A stretch of 64,000 nt of DNA from Seriola aureovittata (Eukaryota > Chordata > Actinopteri > Carangiformes > Carangidae): contig NC_079368.1 of the NCBI RefSeq assembly GCF_021018895.1, forward strand, positions 714,501 to 778,500, given 5' to 3'. The notes beneath the pieces are model-generated. The model searched no databases. It was not told the origin of the DNA and was given only the letters and a program-made list of their open reading frames with translations. Shown one piece after another: positions 11,975 through 21,190 of the stretch (the stretch's first letter is position 1; each line of letters starts with the position of its first letter). Both the position numbers and the translations under genes were made by a program.

Positions 11975-12187
11975 TGTAGTATCCTAAATACTTCTGGAGT
12001 TAGATAGAGGGAGCTGTAGGATCCATGGGTGGACCTGACAGGAAGTCCTGTCAGGAAGTATTTTATATAGGAAGTGATGTATGGATTGTGTGCTCTTTTG
12101 TCTGTCACTATCATCGATTAAAAGCCAAGAAATATATGATGGCGAGTTCTGTGTCCTCCTTGTGCTGCCTGGGCCCACAATATTACA
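11975..12187 (+). repeat. 5' LTR of the Gypsy element
   Basis: 213 bp, TG...CA ended. A TATA-like TTTTATATAGG lies near 12060 and the polyadenylation variant ATTAAA is at 12117-12122, giving a plausible U3-R-U5 layout. It differs from the 3' LTR by one change in TCTGTCAC/TCCGTCAC and two in GGGCCCACAA/GGGCTCCCAA. Confidence 0.95.
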
Positions 12188-12189
12188 TA

Positions 12190-12207
12190 TGGCGACGAGG
12201 ATAATTT
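12190..12207 (+). other. Primer-binding site
   Basis: TGGCGACGAGGATAATTT starts two bases after the LTR end. The leading TGG pairs with a tRNA CCA tail. I cannot assign the tRNA with confidence. Confidence 0.7.
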
Positions 12208-12328
12208 GGAGAAGAGTTTTTTGCCCTGCTCTCTGGCCACTGTGGAAGGAATTGCTTCTTTGATTGGAGGATAGGACTCCAGGTGAACAAAGGACTTGGG
12301 GGAAGGGAGGAAGACACATGCAGGTGAG

Positions 12329-13030
12329 ATGGCAACAATAGGATCCCTGCCACCATTTGATCCAAAAGTGCAAGCTTGGGAGGAATATTGCGAAATAATG
12401 GAACACTTCTTTATTGCAAATGTTATTGAGGAAGAAGAGATAAAGAAGTCCATTTTGCTTAGTGTGGTGGGAGCACAAACTTACAGTTTGATGAGAAACC
12501 TCTTAAGTCCTGCAAAACCAGGAGAGAAGACTTTTGGACAACTGGTAACTTTATTAAAGAACCACTTTAACCCCAAGCCAAGTGAAATTGTCCAGAGATT
12601 TAAATTTAATTCACGCTTGAGAAGATCCCCCGAATCTGTGTCTGAATATGTGGCAGAATTAAGGAAATTGGCACAAGATTGTGATTATGGAGCAACACTT
12701 TCACAAATGTTACGGGATAGACTGGTATGTGGAATAAATGATGACCGCATCCAAAGAAGATTATTGTCAGAGACTAATCTCACATTTGAAAGTGCCCTGT
12801 TTCTAGCACAAGCAATGGAATCTGCCAACAAGAATGTGCAGGATTTGCAAAGTAAGGCAGGAGCCATGTCCTGTAATGCAGTGAGGGCTGGAGGATCAGA
12901 GAGCACGGGGAAGAAGAGAGAGAGAGCCAGAGAAGAGCAGAAAAAGATAAAGATTGTTATCGCTGTAACGGTAAACATTCACCTGAGGACTGTTGGTTCA
13001 AATAGGAAAAGTGTCATGCCTGTGGAATAA
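12329..13030 (+). CDS. Gypsy gag (capsid), frame broken before the zinc knuckles
   Basis: Encodes the structural Gag protein that forms the intracellular particle and binds element RNA. The start chosen is the Met of MATIGSLPPFDP (12329), the usual N-terminus of this family; an in-frame upstream Met at 12296 adds 11 unlikely residues. Residues about 1-180 form the capsid-like retrotransposon gag domain (FKFNSRLRR, VSEYVAELRKLA and a cysteine-containing LVCGIND are visible). The last 30 or so codons (from about 12945) are out of frame. The expected nucleocapsid knuckles are present in the pol frame instead: CX2CX3HX4C at 12955-12993 and CX2CX4HX4C at 13012-13053. The frame offset arises in the GA/A-rich stretch about 12899-12950 and may be a slippage indel or a programmed shift. 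No perfect slippery heptamer is evident. Confidence 0.85.
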   Translation: MATIGSLPPFDPKVQAWEEYCEIMEHFFIANVIEEEEIKKSILLSVVGAQTYSLMRNLLSPAKPGEKTFGQLVTLLKNHFNPKPSEIVQRFKFNSRLRRSPESVSEYVAELRKLAQDCDYGATLSQMLRDRLVCGINDDRIQRRLLSETNLTFESALFLAQAMESANKNVQDLQSKAGAMSCNAVRAGGSESTGKKRERAREEQKKIKIVIAVTVNIHLRTVGSNRKSVMPVE

Positions 13031-16000
13031 CTGGACACATAGCTCGAGCGTGTCGCAATAAGAAAAAGTTAAATGCTGACAGGAGAAATGACAGAAGGCC
13101 CAGAGCAAGTGGAAGACGCTACACACAGGAGAGAAAAGTGCATTATTGTTCTCCCAGAGTGGCAGAAGGGAGTGATGAAGACGAACAGCCATTATCTTTG
13201 TATAATGTCTGGTGCGAAGATGAAGAGGAGGCAGTGCCCCCTTACAAGGTATGCATGACTCTAAATGGTGAACCAGTGATATTTGAAGTGGATACAGGAT
13301 GTGGACTCACCATAATGACTATGAAAGCATTCAAAGAAAAAGTGAAAAATGCCCCTCCATTAAAGAAAACTCGCCTGAAGTTGAAAACATATACAAAACA
13401 AAAGATAAAGGTGCTGGGGAAAGCATATGTGAAAGTGAATTACAAACAGCAAGAAAAGATATTGCCCATAATAGTAGTTAAAGGCACAGGTCCAAACTTA
13501 TTGGGAAGATGGTGGTTGAAGCATGTTAAATTGGACTGGGCTGAAATAAAGCACCTTGCACACCACCCACAGTCTCTGAACCTGGAGCAAGTGCACACTG
13601 CAAACCACTCACAGCTCCTGACCCTGCAGCGAGTGCTACAAAAGCATGAAGGAGTGTTTAAAGAGGAGCTGGGAATGTTAAAAGGGTTTAAAGCTACTAT
13701 TCATGTACCTGTTGATGCTGCTCCTCGCTTTTATAGACCAAGATCAGTTCCCTATGCTATGAAGCCTAAAGTTGATGCAGAGATTGACAGACTGGTAAAA
13801 GAGAACATCATTACTCCAGTCAAGTATTCTGAATGGGCAGCTCCTGTGGTTCCTTTGCTCAAACCGGATGGTGACTGTAGATTGTGTGGAGATTATAAAT
13901 TGACTGTAAATAGAGTCTCCACCCTAGAACAGTACCCCATACCCAAAGTAGAAGATTTGATGGCTGTGTTAGCTGGGGGGAAGCAGTTTACAAAACTAGA
14001 CATGAGCCATGCATATCAACAAATCCAAATGGATGATCAGTCTAAAAAGTACTTAACTGTAAATACTCACCGTGGAATGTTTACATACAACAGACTACCA
14101 TTTGGTGTATCCTCCGCTCCAGCAATATTCCAGCGAACCATGGAGGGGGTTCTCCAGGGAATTCCACATGTAGCGGTGTATCTGGATGATATACTGGTTA
14201 CCGGAGCAACCAAAGAAAGGCACCTAAAGACCCTGGATGAGGTGTTGAGCCGCTTAGAGGAGGCGGGTCTCAGATTAAAGAGAAGCAAATGCACGTTGCT
14301 GGCTGATGAAGTTCAGTATTTGGGACATAAAGTGGATGCTAAAGGAGTGCATACTGTGGAAGCCAAAGTAAAGGCTGTTGTTGATGCTCCCACCCCAACT
14401 TCAGTAACAGAGCTCAAGGCCTACCTGGGCTTGTTGAATTATTATAACCGCTTCCTTCCCAATCTCTCCACATTGCTGGCCCCTTTACATCATCTGCTGA
14501 GGAAAGATGTGGTTTGGAGCTGGGGCAAACAGCAAGAAGAATCCTTCAGGAAATCCAAAGACTTATTGAAGTCAGCTGATGTGTTAGTGCATTATTCTGG
14601 GAAGAAGGCTTTGCTATTAGCCTGTGATGCCTCACCCTATGGCCTAGGAGCCGTATTGTCCCACAAAATGGAAGATGGAACAGAAAAACCCATTGGTTTT
14701 GTATCTCGTACCTTGGCACCAGCGGAGAAGAAATACTCTCAGCTTGATAAAGAAGGTTTGGCTGTGATCTTTGGAATTAAAAGGTTCCACAAATACCTCT
14801 ATGGACGAAACTTTACAATTGTAACGGACCACAAGCCCTTGATATCCCTGTTCAATGAAACTAAACCTGTTCCTCAGATGGTGTCACCACGTGTTCAGCG
14901 TTGGGCTGTATGGCTCAGAGCTTATGAGTATCAGATTGTGTATAGACCTGGAAAGCAGCACATAAATGCAGATGCCCTCAGTAGGCTCCCCCTTCCAGAA
15001 ACATCACCTGCTGAGGAAGAGGAGGATCTGGTGCTGATGCTGGATGGAATGGATGATGCACTGGTGACCACGGAACAAATAAGACATTGGACAGCTAAAG
15101 AGGTGACATTGTCACGAGTGCAGGAGTATGTCTTAAAAGGATGGCCTTCTACAGTGGAGCCTGAACTCATGCCTTACTTCACCAGACGCTGGGAGCTCAG
15201 TGTGAGAGATGGATGTGTTCTGTGGGGGGCTCGGGTCATTATTCCTCAGAAAGGAAGGAAAACTCTGTTAAAGTTGCTGCATCAGTCCCACCCAGGAATG
15301 TGTAGGATGAAAGGACTAGCTCGGTCATATGTCTGGTGGCCACAGATGGATCGAGATGTTCAGAGGGAAGTAAACCAGTGTGACGCATGTCAACAGCATA
15401 GCATGTCTCCCTCTACAGCACCCTTACATCCCTGGGAATGGCCAGAAAAGCCTTGGACACGACTCCATGTGGATTATGCAGGTCCATTTTTGGGTAAACT
15501 GTTTTTGGTGATTGTTGATGCCCATTCTAAATGGATGGATGTATATCCAGTGACTACAGCAACCTCACATGCAACCATTGAAAAGCTCAGACAAAGTTTC
15601 AGTGTCCATGGATTGCCACAGATGTTGGTGAGTGATAATGCTACCTGTTTTACAAGTGCTGAGTTTGCTGATTTCATGTCTAAAAATGGGATCAACCATG
15701 TCACCTCAGCCCCTTTCCATCCTTCATCAAATGGACTGGCCGAAAGAGCAGTTCGAACCTTTAAGGAAGGGATGAAGAAGATACAAGGAGGAAATGAGAG
15801 CTTGGAAGCAAAAGTGTCCAGATTCCTTTTTAGTTACAGAATCACTCCACACTCTACTACAGGCTTGTCACCAGCTGAAATGTTGATGTCAAGGAGACCT
15901 AGGTCTGCCTTGGATCTGTTACTTCCAGACATGAAGTCTAAGGTGGAAAAGAAACAGTGGAAACAAAATGTTAATCATGACACGCACACAAAGCTCAGAA

Positions 16001-16407
16001 GTTTTGCACCTGGGAATCCTATATTTACAAAAAACTATGGATATGGTCCCAAATGGATTCCTGGAACGATCGAGAGCTGCACAGGTCCCCTGTCATGTAC
16101 AGTCCTCATAGGAAATGGACAGATCGTGAGGAGACATATTGATCAAATCAGGAAGAGAGAGTCCAGTGGTGTTCCTGATATAGATCCCAGTACACCTCAG
16201 GCTGTGAGCAGCCCATCTCTTATGGAGACAGGCCAAGTACAGTCCCCTGAGGTCCGGATCCCTGACTCTTCATCCCATGGGGAGGACTCTGGGAGTGCCC
16301 CACTGATACTGGGGAGTGAGTCCCCACATGTATTACAAGAACAGTTAACACCACCCTTAAGGTGCTCTATTAGAGAGAGACACCCGCCTGACTATTATAG
16401 GCCTTAA
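13006..16407 (+). CDS. Gypsy pol: protease, reverse transcriptase, RNase H, integrase
   Basis: Open from just after a TAG (13003-13005) to 16407, about 1130 codons; the first Met is at 13138 and is probably not a true start, since Pol is normally made with Gag. Counting from that Met: aspartic protease DTGCG at 52; reverse transcriptase about 210-385 with LPFGVSSAPAIFQ and catalytic YLDD at 348-351; RNase H about 490-610 with CDASPYG and TDHKPL; integrase HHCC zinc finger near 715-755 (HQSHPG...CDACQ); integrase core D779, D833, E869 with 35 residues between the last two; a C-terminal chromatin/DNA-binding tail follows. All key catalytic residues are present, which fits a young copy. A 174-bp piece around D833-E869 recurs exactly at 18370-18543. 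Only the upstream TAG between the two zinc knuckles and the gag frame offset break continuity. Confidence 0.93.
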   Translation, partial: EKCHACGITGHIARACRNKKKLNADRRNDRRPRASGRRYTQERKVHYCSPRVAEGSDEDEQPLSLYNVWCEDEEEAVPPYKVCMTLNGEPVIFEVDTGCGLTIMTMKAFKEKVKNAPPLKKTRLKLKTYTKQKIKVLGKAYVKVNYKQQEKILPIIVVKGTGPNLLGRWWLKHVKLDWAEIKHLAHHPQSLNLEQVHTANHSQLLTLQRVLQKHEGVFKEELGMLKGFKATIHVPVDAAPRFYRPRSVPYAMKPKVDAEIDRLVKENIITPVKYSEWAAPVVPLLKPDGDCRLCGDYKLTVNRVSTLEQYPIPKVEDLMAVLAGGKQFTKLDMSHAYQQIQMDDQSKKYLTVNTHRGMFTYNRLPFGVSSAPAIFQRTMEGVLQGIPHVAVYLDDILVTGATKERHLKTLDEVLSRLEEAGLRLKRSKCTLLADEVQYLGHKVDAKGVHTVEAKVKAVVDAPTPTSVTELKAYLGLLNYYNRFLPNLSTLLAPLHHLLRKDVVWSWGKQQEESFRKSKDLLKSADVLVHYSGKKALLLACDASPYGLGAVLSHKMEDGTEKPIGFVSRTLAPAEKKYSQLDKEGLAVIFGIKRFHKYLYGRNFTIVTDHKPLISLFNETKPVPQMVSPRVQRWAVWLRAYEYQIVYRPGKQHINADALSRLPLPETSPAEEEEDLVLMLDGMDDALVTTEQIRHWTAKEVTLSRVQEYVLKGWPSTVEPELMPYFTRRWELSVRDGCVLWGARVIIPQKGRKTLLKLLHQSHPGMCRMKGLARSYVWWPQMDRDVQREVNQCDACQQHSMSPSTAPLHPWEWPEKPWTRLHVDYAGPFLGKLFLVIVDAHSKWMDVYPVTTATSHATIEKLRQSFSVHGLPQMLVSDNATCFTSAEFADFMSKNGINHVTSAPFHPSSNGLAERAVRTFKEGMKKIQGGNESLEAKVSRFLFSYRITPHSTTGLSPAEMLMSRRPRSALDLLLPDMKSKVEKKQWKQNVNHDTHTKLRSFAPGNPIFTKNYGYGPKWIPGTIESCTGPLSCTVLIGNGQIVRRHIDQIRKRESSGVPDIDPSTPQAVSSPSLMETGQVQSPEVRIPDSSSHGEDSGSAPLILGSESPHVLQEQLTPPLRCSIRERHPPDYYRP

Positions 16408-16670
16408 ATAAACACTGAAAAGAAAGTGAATATTTATTCAGCTCTGCAGAGAATACCACCGTTGCTTAACTTTAATATAAAAAAAAAAAAGTAGTTGATA
16501 TAAGTTTAGTTTTTGGCAAGTTAAGTTCTTAAAGTTTGAAACAAATCTAAATTGTAAGTTACAAATTAAGAGTTAATTTGAAGTAAGTGCAACATATAAA
16601 GTTGAGTAAAGTGTATAATGTTGATTAACGTGTCTTATGTTCTCTTGCAGTGTATGTTGTCTGCAGACCT

Positions 16671-16683
16671 GAGAAGGGAGGGA
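16671..16683 (+). other. Polypurine tract
   Basis: GAGAAGGGAGGGA directly abuts the 3' LTR, the expected plus-strand priming site. The 263 bp between the pol stop and this tract are AT-rich and non-coding. Confidence 0.85.
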
Positions 16684-16896
16684 TGTAGTATCCTAAATAC
16701 TTCTGGAGTTAGATAGAGGGAGCTGTAGGATCCATGGGTGGACCTGACAGGAAGTCCTGTCAGGAAGTATTTTATATAGGAAGTGATGTATGGATTGTGT
16801 GCTCTTTTGTCCGTCACTATCATCGATTAAAAGCCAAGAAATATATGATGGCGAGTTCTGTGTCCTCCTTGTGCTGCCTGGGCTCCCAATATTACA
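16684..16896 (+). repeat. 3' LTR of the Gypsy element
   Basis: 213 bp, same ends as the 5' LTR, 3 mismatches. It is followed directly by AATAT, the duplicated target, and then by the resumed L2 3' UTR. Confidence 0.95.
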
Positions 16897-17116
16897 AATA
16901 TTATTTACAGAGACCCAACAATTCCCACCAAGAGCAGCACTAGGCGACAGTGGCAAGGAAAGACTTCCATTAAAGAGGCAGAGACCTCGAGCAGAACTGG
17001 ACTCAGGGTGGACGGCCACCTGCCATGTTGATAATAGTGATATTAGTGGCAGTAACAGCAATAGTAATGTAATGGCAACTGTAATACTCCTACTGATGAA
17101 AGTAATAATGAAGGCT
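16897..17116 (-). mobile_element. L2-type LINE, 3' UTR middle piece (second of three)
   Basis: Continues the L2 sequence interrupted at 11974 (ACAGAGACCCAACAATTCCC and GCAGAACTGGACTCAGGGTGG are familiar fish L2 3' UTR strings). It is cut again at 17116 by a second LINE. The last 13 bases, AATAATGAAGGCT (17104-17116), are repeated at 19278-19290 as the target duplication. Confidence 0.75.
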
Positions 17117-17149
17117 TCGTCTTCGTCGTCTCCCGCTTATCCGGATCCG

Positions 17150-19275
17150 GTTCGCAGGGGCAGCAGCCTCAGCAAAGAGGTCCAGACGGCCCTCTCCCCA
17201 GCCACTTCCACCAGCTCCTCCGGGAGAATCCCGAGGCGTTCCAAGGCCAGCCGAGAGATATAATCCCTCCAGCGTGTCCTTGGTTGGCCCCGAGGCCTCC
17301 TTCCCGGTGGGACATGCCCGAAACACCTCCCCAGGGAGGCGTCCAGGAGACATCCTCACCAGATGCCCGAACCACCTCAACTGGCTCCTCTCGACATGGA
17401 GGAGCAGCGGCTCTACTCCGAGTCCTTCCCGGATGACCAAGCTCCTCACCCTGTCTCTAAGGCTGAGCCCGGCCAACCTGCGGAGGAAACTCATTTCGGC
17501 CGCTTGTATTCGCAATCTTGTTCTTTCGGTCATTACCCAAATTTCATGACCATAGGTGAGGATTGGAACGTAGATCGACCGGTAAATCGAGAGCTTCGCC
17601 TTCCGGCTTAGCTCTCTCTTCCCCACAACGGACCGATTCAGCGCCCGCATCACTGCTGACGCCACCCCAATCCGCCTGTCGATCTCCCGTTCCATCCTAC
17701 CCTCACTTGTGAACAAGATCCGAAGATACTTAAACTCCTCCACCTGAGGCTGAGAACCATGGCCTCAGACTTGGAGGTGCTGATCTTTATTCGGGCCGCT
17801 TCACACTCGGCTGCGAACCACCCAAGCGAAAGCTGAAGGTCGGTGCCCGATGACGCTAAGAGGACCACATCATCCGCAAAAAGCAGGGACGAGATCCTCC
17901 CGCCACCGAACCCAAACACCTCCACCACCTGGCTGCGCCTAGAAATTCTGTCCATAAAAGTTATAAACAGAACCGGTGACAAAGGGCAGCCCTAGCGGAG
18001 TCCAACCCTCACCGGGAACAGGTCCAACTTACTGCTGGCTATGCGAACCAGACTCACACTCCTTTGGTACAGGGACTTAATGGCCGCTAACAAAGGGCAA
18101 TCCACCGCATACTCCCGGAGAGCCCCCCACAGGGAGCCCCTGGGAACCCGGTCGTAAGCTTTCTCCAAATCCACAAAACACATGTGGACTGGATTGGCAA
18201 ACTCCCATGCTCCCTCCAGCACCCTAGCGAGGGTGAAGAGCTGGTCCACAGTTCCACGCCCAGGACGAAAACCACATTGCTCCTCCTCGATCTGAGGTTC
18301 AACTATCGACTGGACCCTCTTTTCCAGTACCCTGGCACAGACCTTACCAGGGAGGCTGAGGAGTTTAACTGATAATGCTACCTGTTTTACAAGTGCTGAG
18401 TTTGCTGATTTCATGTCTAAAAATGGGATCAACCATGTCACCTCAGCCCCTTTCCATCCTTCATCAAATGGACTGGCCGAAAGAGCAGTTCGAACCTTTA
18501 AGGAAGGGATGAAGAAGATACAAGGAGGAAATGAGAGCTTGGACAGTCCTACAACATCCAGAGCCTTGAGATACCCAGGGCGGATCTCATCAACCCCGGG
18601 GCTCCGCCACCGCGCAGTTGTTTCACTACCTCGGCGACTTCTGCCCCGGAGATTAGACCATCCATCCCCAGGTCTCTTGACTCTGTTTCCTCCACGGAAT
18701 ACGTGTTGGTGGGATTGAGGAGCTCCTCAAAGTATTCCTTCCACCGTCCGACTATATCCTCAGTTGACGTCAGCAGCTCCCCGCCCCCACTGTAAACAGT
18801 GTGAGCAAGTTGCCGCCTTTCCCCCCGAGGCGCAGGACGGTTTGCCAGAACCTTTTTGGAGCCGATCGATATTCTTCCTCCATTGTATCACCGAATTCCT
18901 CCCACACCCGAGTTTTTGCCTCAGCAACTGCCGCGGCTGTGCTCCGCTTGGCCCACCGGTACCAGTCAGCTGATTATAGAGACCCACAGGCCAACCACGC
19001 CCTGTAGGCCTCCTTCTTCAGCCTGACGGCTTCCCCCACCCCTGGTGTCCACCAGCGGGTACGGGGGTTACCGCCACGACTGGCCCCAGCTACCCTGCGG
19101 CCACAGCTCCCAACAGCCGCCTCAACAACAGCAGAGCGGAACAAGGCCCATTCTGACTCAATGTCCCCCACCGCTCTCGGGACGCGATCGAAACTCTGCC
19201 GGAGGTGTGCGTTGAAAATCATCTTGACGGGTTTTTCCGCCAGGCTTTCCCAGCAGATCCTCACAACTCGTTGGG
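17150..19275 (-). pseudogene. LINE reverse transcriptase, broken
   Basis: Read from right to left: a linker region (18974-19279, FNAHLRQSFDRVPRA), then the reverse transcriptase entry ending near GYLKALDVVGL (18545-18580), then the foreign patch. It resumes with LLSLPGKVCARVLE, CGFRPGRGTVDQLFTLARVLEG and FVDLEKAYDRVPRG (17992-18369). A stop codon at 17992-17994 interrupts the conserved GLRQGCPLSP block at the glutamine. The catalytic block SSLLFADDVVLLASS follows in the same frame (17650-17982), then a frame change into the C-terminal part EEFKYLRILFTSEGRMEREI (17090-17743). At least one stop, one frameshift and the patch make it non-functional. Confidence 0.85.
18370..18543 (+). repeat. 174-bp exact copy of Gypsy integrase inside the LINE
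   Basis: Identical base for base to 15633-15806 of the Gypsy pol (TGATAATGCTACC to GAGAGCTTGGA), covering integrase D833 to E869 and beyond, in the same + orientation. It has no LTR, poly-A or target duplication. It replaces the LINE segment that in related copies encodes about 40 codons between ALDVVGL and LLSLPGK, so bases were lost and others put in. Confidence 0.9.
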
Positions 19276-19290
19276 CCAATAATGAAGGCT

Positions 19291-21190
19291 AATAACATTA
19301 ATAATAATTATTGTTAAAAAACAGGTTTAGCAGCAGGTGTTAAACAGGGTCATGGGGACAGTAGGTGGTTTGCAGTAGCAGATCCAGACTCTACAGCTGC
19401 AGCTCTGGAGGCAGAAGGACCTGTGGAGAGTAACAGGGAAGAGATAGAGAACGAGAACGGAGAGAGAGAGAGGCACAAAGTCTGGGCACTTCATGTGCTT
19501 GAGGGAAAAAACAAATGGTTAGAGTGATGCAGTGATATTCAGAAAGTTTACAGGGATCTCGTCAGCAGAACAACCTGGACTCTACTGTACTGAGTTTACT
19601 AATTTATTGAGACTGAGGCCCACCTGCCGCTGGTAGGATGGCAACAGGTACAGAGCGTGACTCTGTAAAAGAATAAGAAGCTAACTGAAGTTAAGGCATA
19701 AAAATACATGTTAAGTTTAGATTTAAAAGTCTGAACGGAGTCAGACAATCTGATATCAGCAGGGAGGTTGTTCCAAAGCAGAGGGGCCTGATAGAAAAAG
19801 GCTCTACAGCCAGCAGACGTCTTTTTAACTCTGGGAACAGACAAGAGTTATTGTTACTTGATCAAACTGGTGTCTATGTTGGGTCGGTCTAACAAGCAGC
19901 ATCTCTGTTTTGTCTGAATTTAGGAGCAAAAAAATATGAGACATCCAGCTTTTCACAGCAGACAAACAGACCTCTAAATTCTGATCTGAGAGGAATCATT
20001 AGACTTTATAGGTACATACAACTGAGTATCATCAGCATCAAAATGGAAATGAATTCCATGACTGCCAATAATTTGACCAAGAGGTGAAATATAGAGAGAG
20101 AAAAGCAGAGGGCCAAGAACAGAGCCCTGGGGTACTCCATATTTCACAGCAGAGTATGTCCATATAGTGTCATTATAGGAGACGCACTGTGTTCTGTCAG
20201 ATAAGTAGGACTTTTACCAGGTGAGGGCCAGGCCAGAAATACCAAATTTGCTTTCAAGTCGGTCTAAGAGAATACAATGAGCTATAGCTGCACTGAGATC
20301 CAGCAAGAGGAATACAGAGGAGTCGGAATCCATGCAGATCAGAAGATCATTTGCTACTTTAGTGAGCGCTGTCTCAGTGGAGTGACAGGCCCTGAAGGCA
20401 GACTGGAATGATTCAAAAAGATTGTTATTAGACAAATGACACAAATGAGACAAAAGCTCCTGAGACACAAGTCTTTCCAGTACTTTAGAAAAGAAAGGAA
20501 GGTTTGAGACTGGTTGATAATCATTTAAGGATCCTGGAACAAGGTATGTTTTTTTAAGTAAAGGTTTAACAGTAGTCTTAAAGCTACTGGGAACTGTGCC
20601 AGAAGTGAGTGATAAATTAATAATGTTCAGCACTGAAGGTCCCAGGATTGACCAAGAGGTCTTTGGAGAGCTTAGCTGGTAGAGGGTCCAGTAGACAGGC
20701 AGTGGGTTTAGAAGACAACACCAGCTTAGACAGTGCTTCAAGAGAGAATCTGTTGAAGGATAATGTATCAGGGACTCAATGTAGTGCTCTTCTTCTCCTG
20801 TAGAAGCTAGAGAAGAAGAGGTGATTTTATGTCTAATCTCATCTCTTTTATGACAGAAAATTTCTAGAAAGTCATGGGCTGTAAAGAGTGAGCAGCTAAG
20901 AGAAAAGAAATCTATCATTGTGTTTATTGTTACTGATTAACTGAGAGAAGAAGGCTGCTCTAGCAGTGGAGAGAGCACACTTATGTTTTAACACACACCT
21001 GTGCCACTGAAAGTAGAGTGCTTCAGATTTTGTTTTGTGCTATTTACTCTCCAATCTCCTGCAGGCCTGTTTCAGGGCTAAACCACGGTTTAGACCTCTT
21101 TAACCATCTGGTTTTAGTGATGAGAGGAACAACTGAGTCCAGGAGGCTAGACAGAGCTGTGTTTAATTTACTGTACAAATTTTGACTGAG
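19291..21190 (-). mobile_element. L2-type LINE, coding and 5' piece (third of three)
   Basis: Continues the split LINE after the second insertion. On the minus strand it reads an upstream coding part, reverse transcriptase, the C-terminal tail and the start of the 3' UTR (19291-19600). The 5' boundary near 21190 is where protein similarity stops and is approximate; the element appears 5'-truncated. Confidence 0.75.
19599..21165 (-). pseudogene. L2-clade reverse transcriptase, decayed
   Basis: From right to left on the minus strand: LLDSVVPLITKTRW and SKPWFSPETG (about 21060-21150); KRDEIRHKITSSS; the reverse transcriptase block SLNDYQPVSNLPFFSKVLERL; NNNLFESFQSAFRACHSTETAL; LLLDLSAA (20214-20918); then YGVPQGSVLGPLLFSLY and DADDTQLY (about 20020-20140). 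The tail APLLWNNLPADIR...TFKSKL (19599-19844) is the usual LINE C-terminus. Frameshifts and stops are frequent, and roughly 150 or more codons between the palm domain and the tail are missing compared with full-length relatives (from family knowledge). The clade call rests on these motifs and the TTGAC tail; Rex1-related CR1 is the alternative. Confidence 0.75.

Larger units (their letters stand above)
11975..16896 (+). mobile_element. Full-length Ty3/Gypsy LTR retrotransposon (Mag / K02A2.6-like)
   Basis: A complete 4.9-kb element. It has two 213-bp LTRs (11975-12187, 16684-16896) that begin TGTAGTATCC and end ATTACA and differ at only 3 positions. A primer-binding site lies 2 bases after the left LTR, followed by gag and pol in order, a polypurine tract directly before the right LTR, and the 5-bp target duplication AATAT on both sides. 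The domain order protease, reverse transcriptase, RNase H, integrase is that of Ty3/Gypsy (Metaviridae). Gag and pol sequence styles match fish K02A2.6-like elements (from general knowledge). It inserted in sense orientation into the 3' UTR of an antisense L2-type LINE. The low LTR divergence means a recent insertion. The gag/pol junction carries a frame offset and a stop, so this copy probably needs help to move. Confidence 0.95.
17117..19277 (-). mobile_element. 5'-truncated LINE inserted in the L2 element (I/Nimb-like, name uncertain)
   Basis: A non-LTR retrotransposon on the minus strand: 3' end at 17117 (GACGACGAAGACGA tail, no poly-A) and 5' truncation at 19277. It is bounded by the 13-bp direct repeat AATAATGAAGGCT at 17104-17116 and 19278-19290, a classical target-primed insertion. 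The endonuclease domain is missing. It carries an internal foreign patch at 18370-18543. The protein style (ending with RWFGHLVRM and GRLPGEVFRACPTG) is a very common teleost LINE; I lean to the I/Nimb group but am not certain. Confidence 0.85.

Noticed and set aside
17274..17611. Sense open frames of 82 to 91 codons over the LINE
   Set aside because: Shadows of the antisense reverse transcriptase.
18413..18718. 101-codon sense open frame starting MSKNGINHVTSAPF
   Set aside because: It is the integrase patch read through into antisense LINE sequence, a chance fusion rather than a gene.
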